A DNA stretch of 64,000 bases, from the NCBI RefSeq assembly GCF_037392515.1, contig NC_090290.1, positions 23,209,753 through 23,273,752 of the forward strand, written 5' to 3'. Position numbers and translations under genes: made by a program. Shown in pieces: positions 11,060 through 22,713 of this stretch (positions within the stretch are counted from its first letter, which is position 1; every line of letters starts with the position of its first letter). The stretch comes from Haliotis asinina. Lineage: Eukaryota > Mollusca > Gastropoda > Lepetellida > Haliotidae. The notes under the pieces are model-generated. The model saw only the letters and a program-made list of their open reading frames with translations. It made no database searches and was not told the origin of the DNA.

Positions 11060-12780
11060 TAAAGGAATCAGTCCAGGTGTTCCTCTATTCGGAAATGTCT
11101 GCTCGTTCATTGCCTGTTTGAGTCTCCTACGTTTCACCTATTCTACACCAGACCATATTTTCACCATATATGCAATCATTCAGAAATGTTTATCTAGACG
11201 CATATCTAAATTGTATGTTGTATTTGTTGATTTTAAGAAGGCGTTCGACTCAGTTGATCGTTTCAAACTATGGTTTTGTCTCAGAAATGCTGGTCTGGGA
11301 GGCAAAATGTACACCATGCTTACGTCATTGTACTCAAATATCAAATCATGTGTATGCAGTCAAGACGCTTTATCTGATTTTTTGACTGTCCAATCGGTTT
11401 AAGGCAAGGATGTATTACGAGCCCTATCCTGTTCTCTTTCTTCATTAACGAGTTATATAATGCTATTTCACTGCAAGGTAAGCATGGTGTCCAGTTATTT
11501 CCTGACATTATCGAAGTATTTATGTTACTTTCTGCAGACGATGTAATGCTAGTATCTACCTCAATTATTGGGTTACAAAACCAGCTAAACATACTAGAAA
11601 GATATTCTTCAGAATGGTCGCTATCAGTAAATCATGAAAAAACTAATATTGTTGTAATTAGAAAAGGTGGTCCCCTCTCTTCGAAGGAAAAGTGGTGTTT
11701 CAATTCTAAACCCGTTAATGTCGTAAATCATTACAAATACCTTGGTGTAAAACCTTTCTTTACTATTGGACACATTATGCTGCAGATTTAGAGCTAAGGA
11801 AGCACTGTTATACCTCATGTCTGTTTATAATAACTTTGGCTTCCTTACCCACAACGTGTTCTTCAAATTATTCGATGTACAAATTCAGCATATTCTTTTG
11901 TACAATTCTTAACTATGGAGCTTTTAACCTTTCCAAACGCTAGAAAAGATACACTTACTGACTTGCAAAAAAAATTATGCGTCACACAGTCTACCCCTAA
12001 CGACATGGTATATGGAGAATGTGGGAGATTTCCAGTTTTCATTAATGCTCAAATTAGATGCTTAAAATACTGGCTAGATATAGTACAAAAGCACGATCAC
12101 CGTCTCCCGAAAATGTCCTGCAATATGCTTCTACATTTAGATAATAAAGGCAAAGAAACTTGGGCGTCCCATGTAAGGAATCTTCTTTGTTCCAAAGGTT
12201 TTGGTATTGTCTGGTTAAAACAGTCTGTAGCTAATGTCAGTGTTTTCTTGAACCAGTTTAGAGATCGCTCTGTACATGTATTTTTCACCCAGAATGGCCC
12301 TCGAGGTTAGAAGAAAGCGCTCGTTTTGATTGTTACAGACAGTTTATGTCCCTTTTAGAACCAGAAAGATATTTATCCCTTGTGAGACAGCTACTAGTTT
12401 AGACTGGGGCTATTAGATTTAAAAGTAAACGAAGGAACAAGACTATCCATTGACAAAAAATATAGGTTATGTCCATTTTGTAAAAAAAATCATTGAAGAC
12501 AAATTACTTTTTCTTGTTGAATGTCCAGTCTATGACAAAATCTGTCCTGATTATCTCTGTACTTGTATTACAAAGAGAAGTAATAATGGAGCATTTTACA
12601 AACTTGTTTCCTCATGCGATGGCTCCATTTTTAAAAGTTTATCACTGTATATTCATCATGCTATTATGTTAAGAAAACAATTGCTGTCCTCATTAATGTA
12701 AACTTTCTTTGTAACCACATTGTATATGGGCCGGTGGCCTCACATAGAAATAAACATATTTTGAATTGACTTGACTTGAG
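11060..12780 (+). mobile_element. Broken LINE, 3' part: reverse transcriptase core, C-terminal region, tail
   Basis: This continues the LINE after the Tc1 insertion. It has YSTPDHIFTIY, VVFVDFKKAFDSVDR (catalytic Asp, near 11220), an RT block near 11400, and LSADDVMLVSTS near 11530, where the usual F/YADD is SADD. NHYKYLG lies near 11730. The C-terminal region (11915-12310) contains YGECGRFPVFINAQIRCLKY and HRLPKMSCNMLL. The copy has several stops and frameshifts, and roughly 60-70 residues between the finger and palm segments are missing at the insertion. The end is AAATAAACATATTTTGAA followed by a TTGACTTGAC short repeat, as in many LINE tails. Confidence 0.88.
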
Positions 12781-13291
12781 TTTAACCTTGGTAATTTGAC
12801 ATAGTTTCCAATAATGCTCTGACAGTCCGGGAGGTAATTTACCTGTAGAACCCCTTTGGAACCCAAAAAGAGCAAAGTCATCACCTTGCCAGCTGAATGA
12901 ACAGACTCTGGTTTCCTCTGACTGATTGTGGTGAATCCAACATTCACCCAAAATATACATCTGTCCATCCTAAAGATCATCTATGTCTGCATCGAAAGAA
13001 AGTAAATTCTCAAAAGACGAACCTTACAGAGGATCAGAAAAATCACAACAAAGAGAGTGCTTAGCATAAATGTGCTGCCTGTCTGTGTATTTGGTTCAAG
13101 TTTCAGACTGCACGTGTGGAAAGTATTGTATTACCCCCTATTTAGTTAAACACAGAGTTCAGAGTCGGCAAGTCCCTTAGACACGGAAATACACTGGACC
13201 AAGTAAAATTCAAGTAATGCTTTGTGCACATTAGACCATTCTACCATAATAGTCTCTCTGTATCTATTCTGTTTTGTTATTTTCCTCTCAG
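12781..13291. other. Inferred end of the 5' intron of the first DUF4430 gene
   Basis: No repeat or gene recognised. It ends in a pyrimidine-rich acceptor TTATTTTCCTCTCAG at 13277-13291, just before the start codon. Confidence 0.5.
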
Positions 13292-13307
13292 GTTCCAGTC
13301 AAGCACA

Positions 13308-15580
13308 ATGAGAATTCTATCGTGTGTATGTCTCCTCACATGTGTGGCACTAACTGTGGCTTGTCCGCCGTAAGTAAATGGGTTGAATATATGCTACTGT
13401 GAATGGTAGCACAGTAGGGATGACTTTCCTCTAAGACCGAGCAGTAGAATTGTTTACTTGAATAGCTACCTAAAGCTGTTACAGTAGAAAGAAAGCAGTT
13501 TGCCTACTCTTTGAATGTCTCATTGCTGCAATGATCGAAAAATTGTTGCGTGGATCTGTTGCCCTAGCATCCTAACCTTGTACCATTGGGACCAATCAGA
13601 CAGGCATACATATATTTAGGACTTTATTGAATACGATCATTTTCATCCATTACAAAATACACACAAAGGTATTTGAGTTGTTTCAAAATGTTGCTATTAT
13701 ACAAACAATAGCCAAGCAGGAAAGTTCTGTTATTAATTCTGAAAATGCTGAATTACTTCACGAGGAAAATGTATTAAAACAAAATATTTCAAAGTGGGTC
13801 AATGTTAGTTTAGACACGGGCAGTACAGCGGTTATACGTCATATTAGTGGGTTTAGTACTTCATATCCCAGTATAAAACTGTTTAGTATATGATATATTC
13901 GTTATCTTTAAGGTGTATTGACTGTCCTTGTTGTATGTGCGGTCCAAATATCACCGTTACCATGGTGGTGCAGAACACTCTCCAGCGGCCGATGTTCGAG
14001 GCTTCTACCGAGCTTGAGATGCCCCAGAGAGAACTCATATACTTCCTCCAAGCGGCTGTAGCCAAAGACCAGCACTTCCAGTAAGATACTTGCCTGTGGC
14101 ACAACTCTTTGTATGATGGGCTAGGTGTAAATAGGCCCTGCTGTCCGAACACCTATTAAACTTTCATCCATCTATCATGACTCATCTTCACTTTCAGCAA
14201 CTTCTTAACACCTTTATTCGTCACAGTTTCTGTCATACAACACCTATTCCTCAAGACACTACCTTTTCCATCAGACAACCCATCTGTCAGACTTTGTTGT
14301 ATATACACCCCTTTCAGTAAGAGCATTTTACTCTATCAGGATCAGCTTTTCTCATCAGTTAGTACAAACTTCAGTAACAAAGTCTCAGTTACTCACTTAA
14401 CCACCAACGAAGACCCGGGTTAGAATTCATCTTATGTAGCCCAGGTTTTTAAGCAACTAACTGGATGGGGTAGTCAAGGCTCGCTGATTTGTTTGACTCG
14501 TGTCATCGTATCGCATTTGCGAAGGTTGATGCTCATGATGTTGATCTATGGATTGACTGGTCCAGATTCGATTATATACAAACTGGGGCCATGTAGCTGA
14601 AATATTGCTGAGTGAGACAAACCAACCAACTCACTTAACTGTCCTGTCAGTATGCCACTTCTTCTGATGGATAATAATACTCTTTATCCCTCAAATAATG
14701 TCTAATGTGAGAAGCGTTTCATTCGACCAGATTTTGACTGTCTGGCTACACGTTTTCGTCCTATATTTTATCATGTGGTCAACAAGCACGACTTTTCCTC
14801 TTCTGTTGACCAAAGTTGACAAAGATGATAGGACTGGATATCTTCAGAGGGGTTAAATGTTTCCTCCCTGATCGGGTACATTTTTGGAAGTTTCATGCAT
14901 TTGTAAAACCCTTTCCAAGTTACTCACATACTATATATCTGTGATATAAGATATCATTTCAGTGATCACTGTTTTACTGTTTGTGTGTCAGAACGCACTG
15001 AAAACTAAATTCATTGTTGTAACCAAACGAAAACACGTGTGTTCCTTTGATCGTGCAGTTTTACAGCTGAGTATTATGCGACACCGAGGGTGACGGGATA
15101 TTTCATCCTGAGTATGAACAAAATACCTGGCAGCACCACCGACAAGACTTACTGGCAGATCCTGGACAACGGTATACCGACACCCCTTGGTAAGTGTGAA
15201 CGTGTGTGTCTTTCTGTGAGTATTTTGTGTCAGTATGTGTGAGTATGTGTGCTTGTGTGCATATATATATATGCATGCGTGTACTTACGAGTATGTGTGT
15301 GTCAGTATGTGTGTACTGGTGTCTGTAAGCATGTGTGTACCAGTGTGTCCGCGAATGTAGGAATATATATGTTTGTATGTGTTTACATGTGTGTGAGTAT
15401 GTGTTTACGTGTGTATGTGTATGTTTGTTAGTGAGTGTGTATGAATGTGTGATTGTAAGTGTGTTCATGCTACAAATTCATCCACATGCAAAATGACGCT
15501 GGGGTTTCTGCATTGCAGGTGTCAGTCAGTACGTACCAAAGAATGGGGCTGTAATTTGCTTCAATTATACCACGTACTAA
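13308..15580 (+). CDS. Secreted single-domain DUF4430 (transcobalamin C-terminal-like) protein, copy A
   Basis: Four coding exons (13308-13369, 13913-14080, 15059-15189, 15519-15580) with GT-AG introns of phase 2, 2 and 1 give 140 residues. Residues 1-18 (MRILSCVCLLTCVALTVA) are a signal peptide. A cysteine cluster follows (CPPCIDCPCCMC, residues 19-30), then one domain to the end: GPNITVTM, LEMPQRELIYFLQAA, LSMNK, TYWQILDNG and GVSQYVPKNGAVICFNY. This order matches the beta domain at the C terminus of transcobalamin and intrinsic factor (DUF4430, PF14478). The large alpha/alpha-barrel of those proteins is absent, so cobalamin binding is unlikely; the role is unknown. N-glycosylation sequons are at NIT (33) and NYT near the end. 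The start is the first ATG after the signal-exon acceptor. A poly(A) signal follows at 15671. It is about 70% identical to copy B over the domain (hand count). Confidence 0.9.
13370..13912 (+). other. Intron 2 of DUF4430 gene A (first intron in the coding part)
   Basis: Donor GTAAGT at 13370 and acceptor AG at 13911-13912. A run of open frame inside it (13627-13893) shows no recognisable domain and is treated as non-coding. Confidence 0.7.
14408..14623 (+). repeat. SINE family S2 in an intron of DUF4430 gene A
   Basis: It runs from ACCCGGGTTAGAATTCATCT through TTGATGCTCATGATGTTGAT to AGCTGAAATATTGCTGAGTG. It is diverged and lacks the terminal (ACTC)n tail. Confidence 0.75.
15190..15450. repeat. 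(TG)n-rich microsatellite in the last intron of gene A
   Basis: Imperfect TGTGTG/GTGAGTATGTGT array with a short ATATATATAT run near 15261. It starts right at the donor of exon 3. Open frames on both strands here come from the dinucleotide pattern. Confidence 0.85.
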
Positions 15581-15670
15581 AGCGGTTCCACCACGCCGTA
15601 GACAAGCACCGTGGACATCCAAATACATGTGAATAATACATGTTATTGTGTCGTGTGTACAGTAGCATGG

Positions 15671-15676
15671 AATAAA
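15671..15676 (+). terminator. Candidate poly(A) signal of DUF4430 gene A
   Basis: AATAAA lies 91 bp after the stop codon, giving a plausible short 3' UTR. Confidence 0.6.
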
Positions 15677-15929
15677 CGCTATATATAGCTACATACAAGA
15701 TTTGAAACTATTTTCATTGAACTGTGCAATGAGTTTAACCCCAATTGATCGATACAGGTCAATCAGTGTTCGCTATAATCTTTAGATAAAACGTCGTCAT
15801 ATCAGATTGCCGAGAAATCGATGTTACATTAATGGGCGACATTGTGAACAATACGTTAGGTTTATAATGTCAGACATGACAAAATGCATGAAGGAAACAA
15901 TACATACACAAAACTCCATAATTCAAACA

Positions 15930-16203
15930 TGCCATGTCATACTAGTGGACAATATTATGAACAATATATGTCATGTCATACTAGTGGACAATATTATGGA
16001 CAATATATGTCATGTCATACTAGTGGACAATATTATGGACAATATATGTCATGTCATACTAGTGGACAATATTATGAACAATATATGCCATGTCATACTA
16101 GTGGACAATATTATGGACAATATATGCCATGTCATACTAGTGGACAATATTATGGACAATATATGCCATGTCATACTAGTGGACAATATTATGGACAATA
16201 AAG
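15930..16203. repeat. 39-bp minisatellite
   Basis: Seven near-identical units of the type CATGTCATACTAGTGGACAA followed by TATTATGGACAATATATG. Because 39 is a multiple of three, frames stay open on both strands. That is a property of the unit, not evidence of a gene. Confidence 0.93.
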
Positions 16204-17230
16204 TAAATATACAAAATTCCATATTGAGAACAAAACTCTGGACATGCCGTGACATGCTAGTAGACAACACTATGAACAATATACTGAATGCAGAAGACAC
16301 ATTGAAAACATAACAGTGACGAGTCAGACTGGACAATATTATGAAACAATATACTGAATACACAAAGTCCCATATTGAAAACCATCTCCTGTTATACAAG
16401 TCCTTGATATTATGAACGGTAAAACGAATATAAAAATGTTCATACTGAAAACAAAACACTGGACATGAGGTATCATACAAGTGGATTATGTTCTGAACAA
16501 TATACCGAATACACTAAGCTCCGTATCTTGCCTTACATATAAATGTCGTTTTCTGATTGACTGGGCGCTCCTCTATTATTTTCTATGTACCCTGCTGGGA
16601 ATACAGAAGCCATTATTACTCCGTGGTAGTACTTCTTTATCTCGAATAACATTGTGTCACGTGTGATGTACGGACATTACCGATGTTTTGCAAATCGATA
16701 GAAGGGAGATAACTCCAAAATCTAGCGATGGCTTCGAAAATGATTACCTCTCATTATCTTGAAGGAATTTTGACAAAACGTTCAAATGTAGTCCCTTGAA
16801 TACTAGGGAGGGGAATTACATCGCGGCGACTTTACTAACACAATACCTGTAAGATGCAAGGTTCGAATGGTTTGATTCACACAGTGCTTCAAACAGTTCA
16901 AAATCAACAATAACGTTTTCGGTAAGATAAATATGTTGCTTCCTGGTCCCCCGGGACCCATGGCTTGTGTATCCTCGATGTTTGTTTGTGATCACTGAGC
17001 CCCTCGGGTCTAGATCAACCAATGTCCCCCTTATGATATTGTGTACAAAACACTGGACATTCCAAGTCATACTAGTTGACCAACTTAAAAACAATATAAC
17101 GAATACGCACACCTCCATATTAAGAACAAAACAGTGGACACGTCATGCCATAATACTGATCGATATTGTGAGAATAGACTATTATTAAAATTTACAATAT
17201 TGTGAGAATACGATATTGTGAGAATTTTCA
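16204..17230. repeat. Degenerate ~75-bp repeats related to the 39-bp array, interrupted by a dispersed repeat
   Basis: Diverged units (about 16215, 16300, 16440, 17045, 17110) share CAAAACACTGGACAT, then TCATACTAGTGGAC-like and GAACAATATAC-like blocks. The 39-bp array matches part of this longer unit and seems to have expanded from it. Confidence 0.6.
16522..16825. repeat. Dispersed repeat family D, copy 1
   Basis: It begins CTTACATATAAATGTCGTTT then TCTGATTGACTGGGCGCTCC. It shares these blocks plus ATTACCGATGTTTTGC with 30436-30785. Unclassified, possibly a non-autonomous DNA element. Confidence 0.55.
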
Positions 17231-17323
17231 GTGTCAAATTGTGAACGATACGATCAACATCAAGTTATGGATACAATTTCATCACGTTACATCTTACATT
17301 GGTACAGATGATCTGTTTTGTTG

Positions 17324-17498
17324 ATTAACGCAGCACTCAGCAATAGTCCAGCTATGTGGCGGCGGCCTGTAAATAATCGAGTCTGGACCCGACAATCCAG
17401 TGATTAACAGCATGAGCATCGATCTACGCAAAAGGGATACAGTGGCGTGTGTAAACCACGTCAGCGAGCGTGACCACCTGATACCTCTTACGACCAAA
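17324..17498 (-). repeat. SINE family S2, minus orientation, truncated
   Basis: + strand reads CGCAGCACTCAGCAATAGTC through GCATGAGCATCGATCTACGC to ACCTCTTACGACC. The tail is lost. Confidence 0.8.
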
Positions 17499-18344
17499 GG
17501 GGCTTTCTGAAGAGGCATAATAAATATACAGTCAAACACGGTTGTCGAGGCTGAAGGGACCTTTGAAAATATTGAAGTTAACCGAGGTTCGACACAGTCG
17601 CAAAACGGATGGCTAAATAATTAATACACAGGGACCAAGCTTTAACGTCGAGACAAGGGTGTTTAACCGTCTCTGGTTGATACTGCACAGACAGCGTGCT
17701 TGAATATTTCGACGTATCTTCTTTCCGACATGTGTTACATACAGATTCTCCTCTCCTCCTCTCCATAGCATCAAAATCAGGTAATTTGATACACCCAGCC
17801 TTATCACCCCTACTACATATCTTGACCATGTTGAACATCAGAGCTTAGGCAATGTGGTTAGTTCTCATGCAGTTGGTCTACGAACATGTGGACACTGTTT
17901 CAACAGTAGGTTAAACATTGTCTGTATTAGTGACCTGATACAGTCAGTGCCTAGTCCAAAACTAATGTTTGGAGGGAGGGGAGTTCTAGAAATTACTGGA
18001 TAACACTTTTCCTGCTCCTGGGAGATCCCTGAAGACAGGGACACCAACAATCGTCGTAAACTACATAGGCCGTGAAAGGGCATCTACGAAACCCTAAAGG
18101 CACTAGGTTCTTATCACCTTAATTATACTACTCAAAGGTAATTTGGGGCTTTCCAGTTCTCTAGTTGACCCAAGTTGAAACAGGTTGCCGGTAACTTCTT
18201 TTGAGTAGTATATATTCGAGTATATTTAGCAATGTAATACGACCTTTGCCCTCGACTTCTTATTCGTGAGGATTTAATAGTAGCGACAGGCAAAGGTTCA
18301 CCCTACACAGGTGACAGTGCACACGTAAGCGTGATATTTGATAT
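17499..18344. other. Intergenic, no gene recognised
   Basis: Lies between the DUF4430 paralogues. Short open frames at 17578-17838 (minus) and 17865-18083 (minus) show no recognisable domain. 17540-17600 includes GTTAACCGAGGTTCGAC, which may mark the end of an unclassified repeat. Confidence 0.4.
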
Positions 18345-18473
18345 TGCTGTGTAAACAGGGTGTTTGATATACAGAAGTATCACCGTACACGTGACATGGC
18401 CACGACACAAGTCACATTACAGCATTACAAGCAGATTCTAACTGGATATCTGAAACACCTTCTAGCATCACAG
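18345..18473 (+). promoter_or_regulatory. Candidate promoter and untranslated first exon of the second DUF4430 gene
   Basis: It resembles 5955-6083 (shared TGTGTAAACAGG, CACGTGACA and GATATCTGAAA) and ends with a donor GCATCACAG|GTGGGC at 18473. A 5' intron of about 260 bp would join it to the acceptor TCCCAG at 18730 before the start codon. No strong TATA box is seen in this copy. Inference from similarity and spacing. Confidence 0.5.
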
Positions 18474-18746
18474 GTGGGCGTATTTATTTTATTACCTAAT
18501 GTTTTGCAGAATTTTACATGTTACAATATCATAACTTTTATCCTTTTAGGTTTGCAACGAGGCTTATATTCTAGTAATGTATGATATGATGAGCGCAGTG
18601 CATTTCTGACGAGGAATCAGAAGCCTTGCCACCCAAAGAATACCAGATCATTTTGATTCCGGTTTAATTGGGGCGTTTGACCATTATGTCCATTTTCGTC
18701 ATTTATTCTAGTATTATTTCCCCCTCCCAGGTTACGAAAAAGAACA

Positions 18747-21700
18747 ATGAGTACACTATCGTGTGCATGTCTTCTGGCTTTTGTGGCGCTGGCTCTGACG
18801 TACAAGCCGTAAGTAACCCTTCTTCAGCTTTGTCCAAATAGAAGGAACTGGTCATTTGATTGATGGAAAGTGTACTTGGAGGGAGAGTTATTCTGTGACC
18901 GAACCGGTGCTTTGACTGTTCTATACAATGAAGGGAATGAGATTAATTAGCTTTCATTTGTGTTCTACAAAACCGAACCGTTTTGTTGCAAACGGATCTA
19001 GAATCTGAATCCTAACGAATTTGATCCGGAGTCGCATACCTCTGCAGGTATTTTTAATAACATATGCATTACGTAGTACTCATATGACTATGCCTAAAGG
19101 ATATATTATGCTTGTTGTCTTCATATTATTCATTGCACTTGTCTCAAGAGGTCAGCCTAATGAGTTGCATTTTGTACAATTTATTTTTGTATATTCGCAC
19201 TGAATGCTAATAAAAAAGCGTAAAAGTTACTTCAAGGTAGATTTATAGTAGATGAATTACTGATAAAAATTTCCTGGTTTACAGTAGTCCATGGCAGTAG
19301 ACATTGTGTATAAAACCAGATGTCTTAGACATTTTTACACTGAACATAAAGGCGATAAAGGATTCCAATAATGGAACGGTATCTTTCAGGGATGCTAACA
19401 ACCAATGCTGCATGTGCGGCCCTAATATCACTGTTACTATGGAAGTGCAGAACAGCCTAAAACCGCCGGTGTTCCAGTCTTCTGTGAAACTTGAGATGCC
19501 TCAGAGAGAACTAATCTACTTTCTCCAAGCAGCCGTCGCCATAGACCCACATTTCCAGTACTATTACAGCTACAGTCCTACATACTACTTCCCTGAAAAA
19601 GAATATTCCTTTGTCCTCAGTCTGATAAATCTTCCCTTAACACTTCAGTACCTTCCTCTCTCAGACAGCTCATTCTCCTGTCGTATGACACCATTTTCTT
19701 TCGGACAACACCTTCTTCATACAGAAAATACCTTCTTCTCTCAAACAACGCCTTCTGCTGCAGTATGACACATGCTTATCTCAGAAAACATTTTCTCCTT
19801 CAGTACAACACCTGCTTCTCTCAGACAACACCTTCTCCTGCCGTAAACCACCTGCTTCTCTCAGACAAAACCGTCTCCTACCATATGACACCTGCTTCTC
19901 TCAGACAACACCTTCTCCTGCTGTAAAACACCTGCTTTTCCCAGACAACACCGTCTCCTGCCGTAAAACACCTGCTTCTCCCAGACAACACCTTCTCCTA
20001 CCGTAAAACACCTGTTTCTCCCAGACAGTACCTTCTTCTGTTGTACACCACTTTTCCCTCTCAGATAACTCCTTTTTCTCTGACAGAACACCGTCTTCTG
20101 CCCCGTGTAGCACATTCTTCTCTCAGAAAAACCTTTTATTTCTAACAGTTTTATTTTCTCTGAGAGGCAGCAGAATCGCCTGCCTCACACCACCTTCCTC
20201 ACAGTCTGTAAATTAGCAAATGACAATCAAGAAAACGCTAGACAAACATTAATGACAAACGCCGATCTATTCGACCAAGGGCCGAAAATGGCGCATAAGA
20301 CCCCTTCATCAGAACGACTGGTCCGTGGTCATAGCGCTCTTCAAACTGGGGATGATCTTCACAGAGGTACAGGTAATAGAGTGGATGGGCAGACAAGTTA
20401 TAATCGGCTTCACAGATTACACCTACATGTGCAAGGTCCACGTGCAATCCCACGATTGACGCACCGTCATGTAACTGTAATATGCCCCTGACGTCATGAG
20501 CTGCAGCACTGAACTAATCGTCGCTAGGCAGCATTAGGTTTTGTGATGAACCAGGGTAACCTTGGACTTGATTGACAGACGCAACAGAGTGAGGCGCAGA
20601 TGAAACGTGTTCTCATGCCGTTAACGCTAGACAAAACTGAGTGTTGACGCAATAATGGTGGGTTGTGAAATCATAGCGACAGTCAGAGTACATTTGGAAG
20701 TTATTCACGGACGTGTCAGTGTCAGTATGGAAGGCATATACAGTATGGTTCAAAATTATTGAGAATAGCTAAAGCATTTCATATTATTAAACGAGAACAA
20801 ATCAGGTAAAATTGAATGTATTGTGAAAGTGAACTGACCTTTTCATGTTGTGTAGGTAACAATTTAATATTTTATCAAGTCTCCTTGAGCTTCACGGCAC
20901 AGTCTAAGACGGGTAGGCATACTTCCTATCAGAGAGGTTAGTGTCTCGTGAGTTATGCTGTCCCAGTATCGGACCACTTCTCTCTTCATGTCTTTAATTT
21001 TTGTCAACCCCTTTTGATTCACACATTCCTTCATCATCCCCCAAATGTTCTCAATGGGATTTAAGTCAGGACTATATGCAGGAAATGGTAATGCAGTCAC
21101 ATTTTTCTCCTGAAACCACTGCTTGGCATGTTTTGCGGTGTGTTTAGGATCATTATCTTGCTGCAAAATCCAGTCATTTCCATAAAACACATGTGCACTT
21201 GGAAGGAGAAAATTATCTAATATGTTAGTGTAGCGTTGACTTGTCAGATTTCCCTCAAACACACACAGCAGGGTCGTTCCTAATAAGGATATCCCTCCCC
21301 ATACATGAAACTTTGGGCTGTATTTAGGTCGTCGATACAACGGTGCTGACGCAGACTTTGTCCATATTTTCACATTATTGGGATATACCCATATTGAGCT
21401 TTCATCAGTAAAAATCACATTTTCCCAGTCAAAGTTTTCATGTGCCAAACACCACTCAACACGCCTGTCTTTATGTTCTTGTTTCATGAGAGGAGAAGGA
21501 ATTCCAGTCTTTTTCTCCCATCCAAGATCAATCAAATTTCTTCTAACTGTAGATTTTGATACAACTGTTGATCCCCTTTCTATCATTTCATACCTGATGT
21601 TGGAGATGCTTGCCCTTTGCTTTTTAGACGCTAAAATTCCCAGCCGGACGCGATCTGAGAAGTCCAATTTTCTGGGTCTCCTTGCTCCTTTCTGGTGCCC

Positions 21701-22669
21701 AAAATCCTTTCCCTCTTTAAAATTCTTCCTAATCCTATACACAGTAGAAAGAGGAGTTCCTGTTCTCTCTGCCAATGTATTTACATTATCAATTCCTTGA
21801 TTACACAACTCAAAAATCAACCTTCTTTTATCTTCAGCAGACATTGTTGACAGTGCTGAGGAAAATGACGTCTGCTACAGATTCAGGGGAGGTAACTCTA
21901 AATGTACTATACTCAGTAGGCCAAGATGAGTTACCTCCCTTATACCATTACTTAGTTTTAAGTATCAGTGAATCGGTTGAGGTGTTAGGATAGCTCAAAG
22001 TAAGAAGAACAATTCTCAATAATTATGAACCAGACTATATGCTACCATTTGCGAGGCTGCATGGACGTCGTTGAGAATAGAGGCGGACGTTCCATCGTAA
22101 ATGACGAGAAGGACTGATGTCAGCATTAGCCAATCGTCTAACAACCATCTTCGGTTATCTGACGTACAACGACCAATTTGCGCAATACTCAATAAACGAA
22201 CAAAGATCATTAAAGATAGTATTGATGCTTCGTTTTTTTTGTTTTAGAATAGCAACTCCTTTTCTTAATAATACGTATCATTAATATCTGGAACGTATTG
22301 ATTCCTCCAGCGTTGAAAGGTATAACGAACACCAATATGTGCATATCAATATAACAGCGAACACTTTTGTTTGTTGAATAGCTTTTGTTCTGTGATGTAA
22401 CTCAGTGGCATATTTTTCCGAAATGGCTTTTATATCATAACTAATTGAAATGATTATTACTATGTTACAATAAATACATAACATTGTTTGTGATGTTCAG
22501 TTTTACAGCTGAGTTCTATGCGACCCCAAACGCAACCGGATATGACGTGTTGAGCATGAACAAGGTGGCAGGGAGCGTCACAGACAGGACATACTGGGAG
22601 ATCTTGGACAATGGAGCGGCTACATCAAGTATCTTCCTATATATGTGTTTATCTCTCAATATTTCTCAC

Positions 22670-22713
<44 letters not shown>

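Noticed and set aside
13627-13893. 88-codon frame inside an intron of DUF4430 gene A
   Set aside because: Lies between a good donor and acceptor, is absent from copy B's intron and matches nothing known.
15103-15468. 121-codon minus-strand frame rich in His and Thr
   Set aside because: Produced by the TG/CA microsatellite in the last intron of DUF4430 gene A.
15807-16313. 168-codon repeat protein
   Set aside because: Translation of the 39-bp minisatellite; the opposite strand is open as well.
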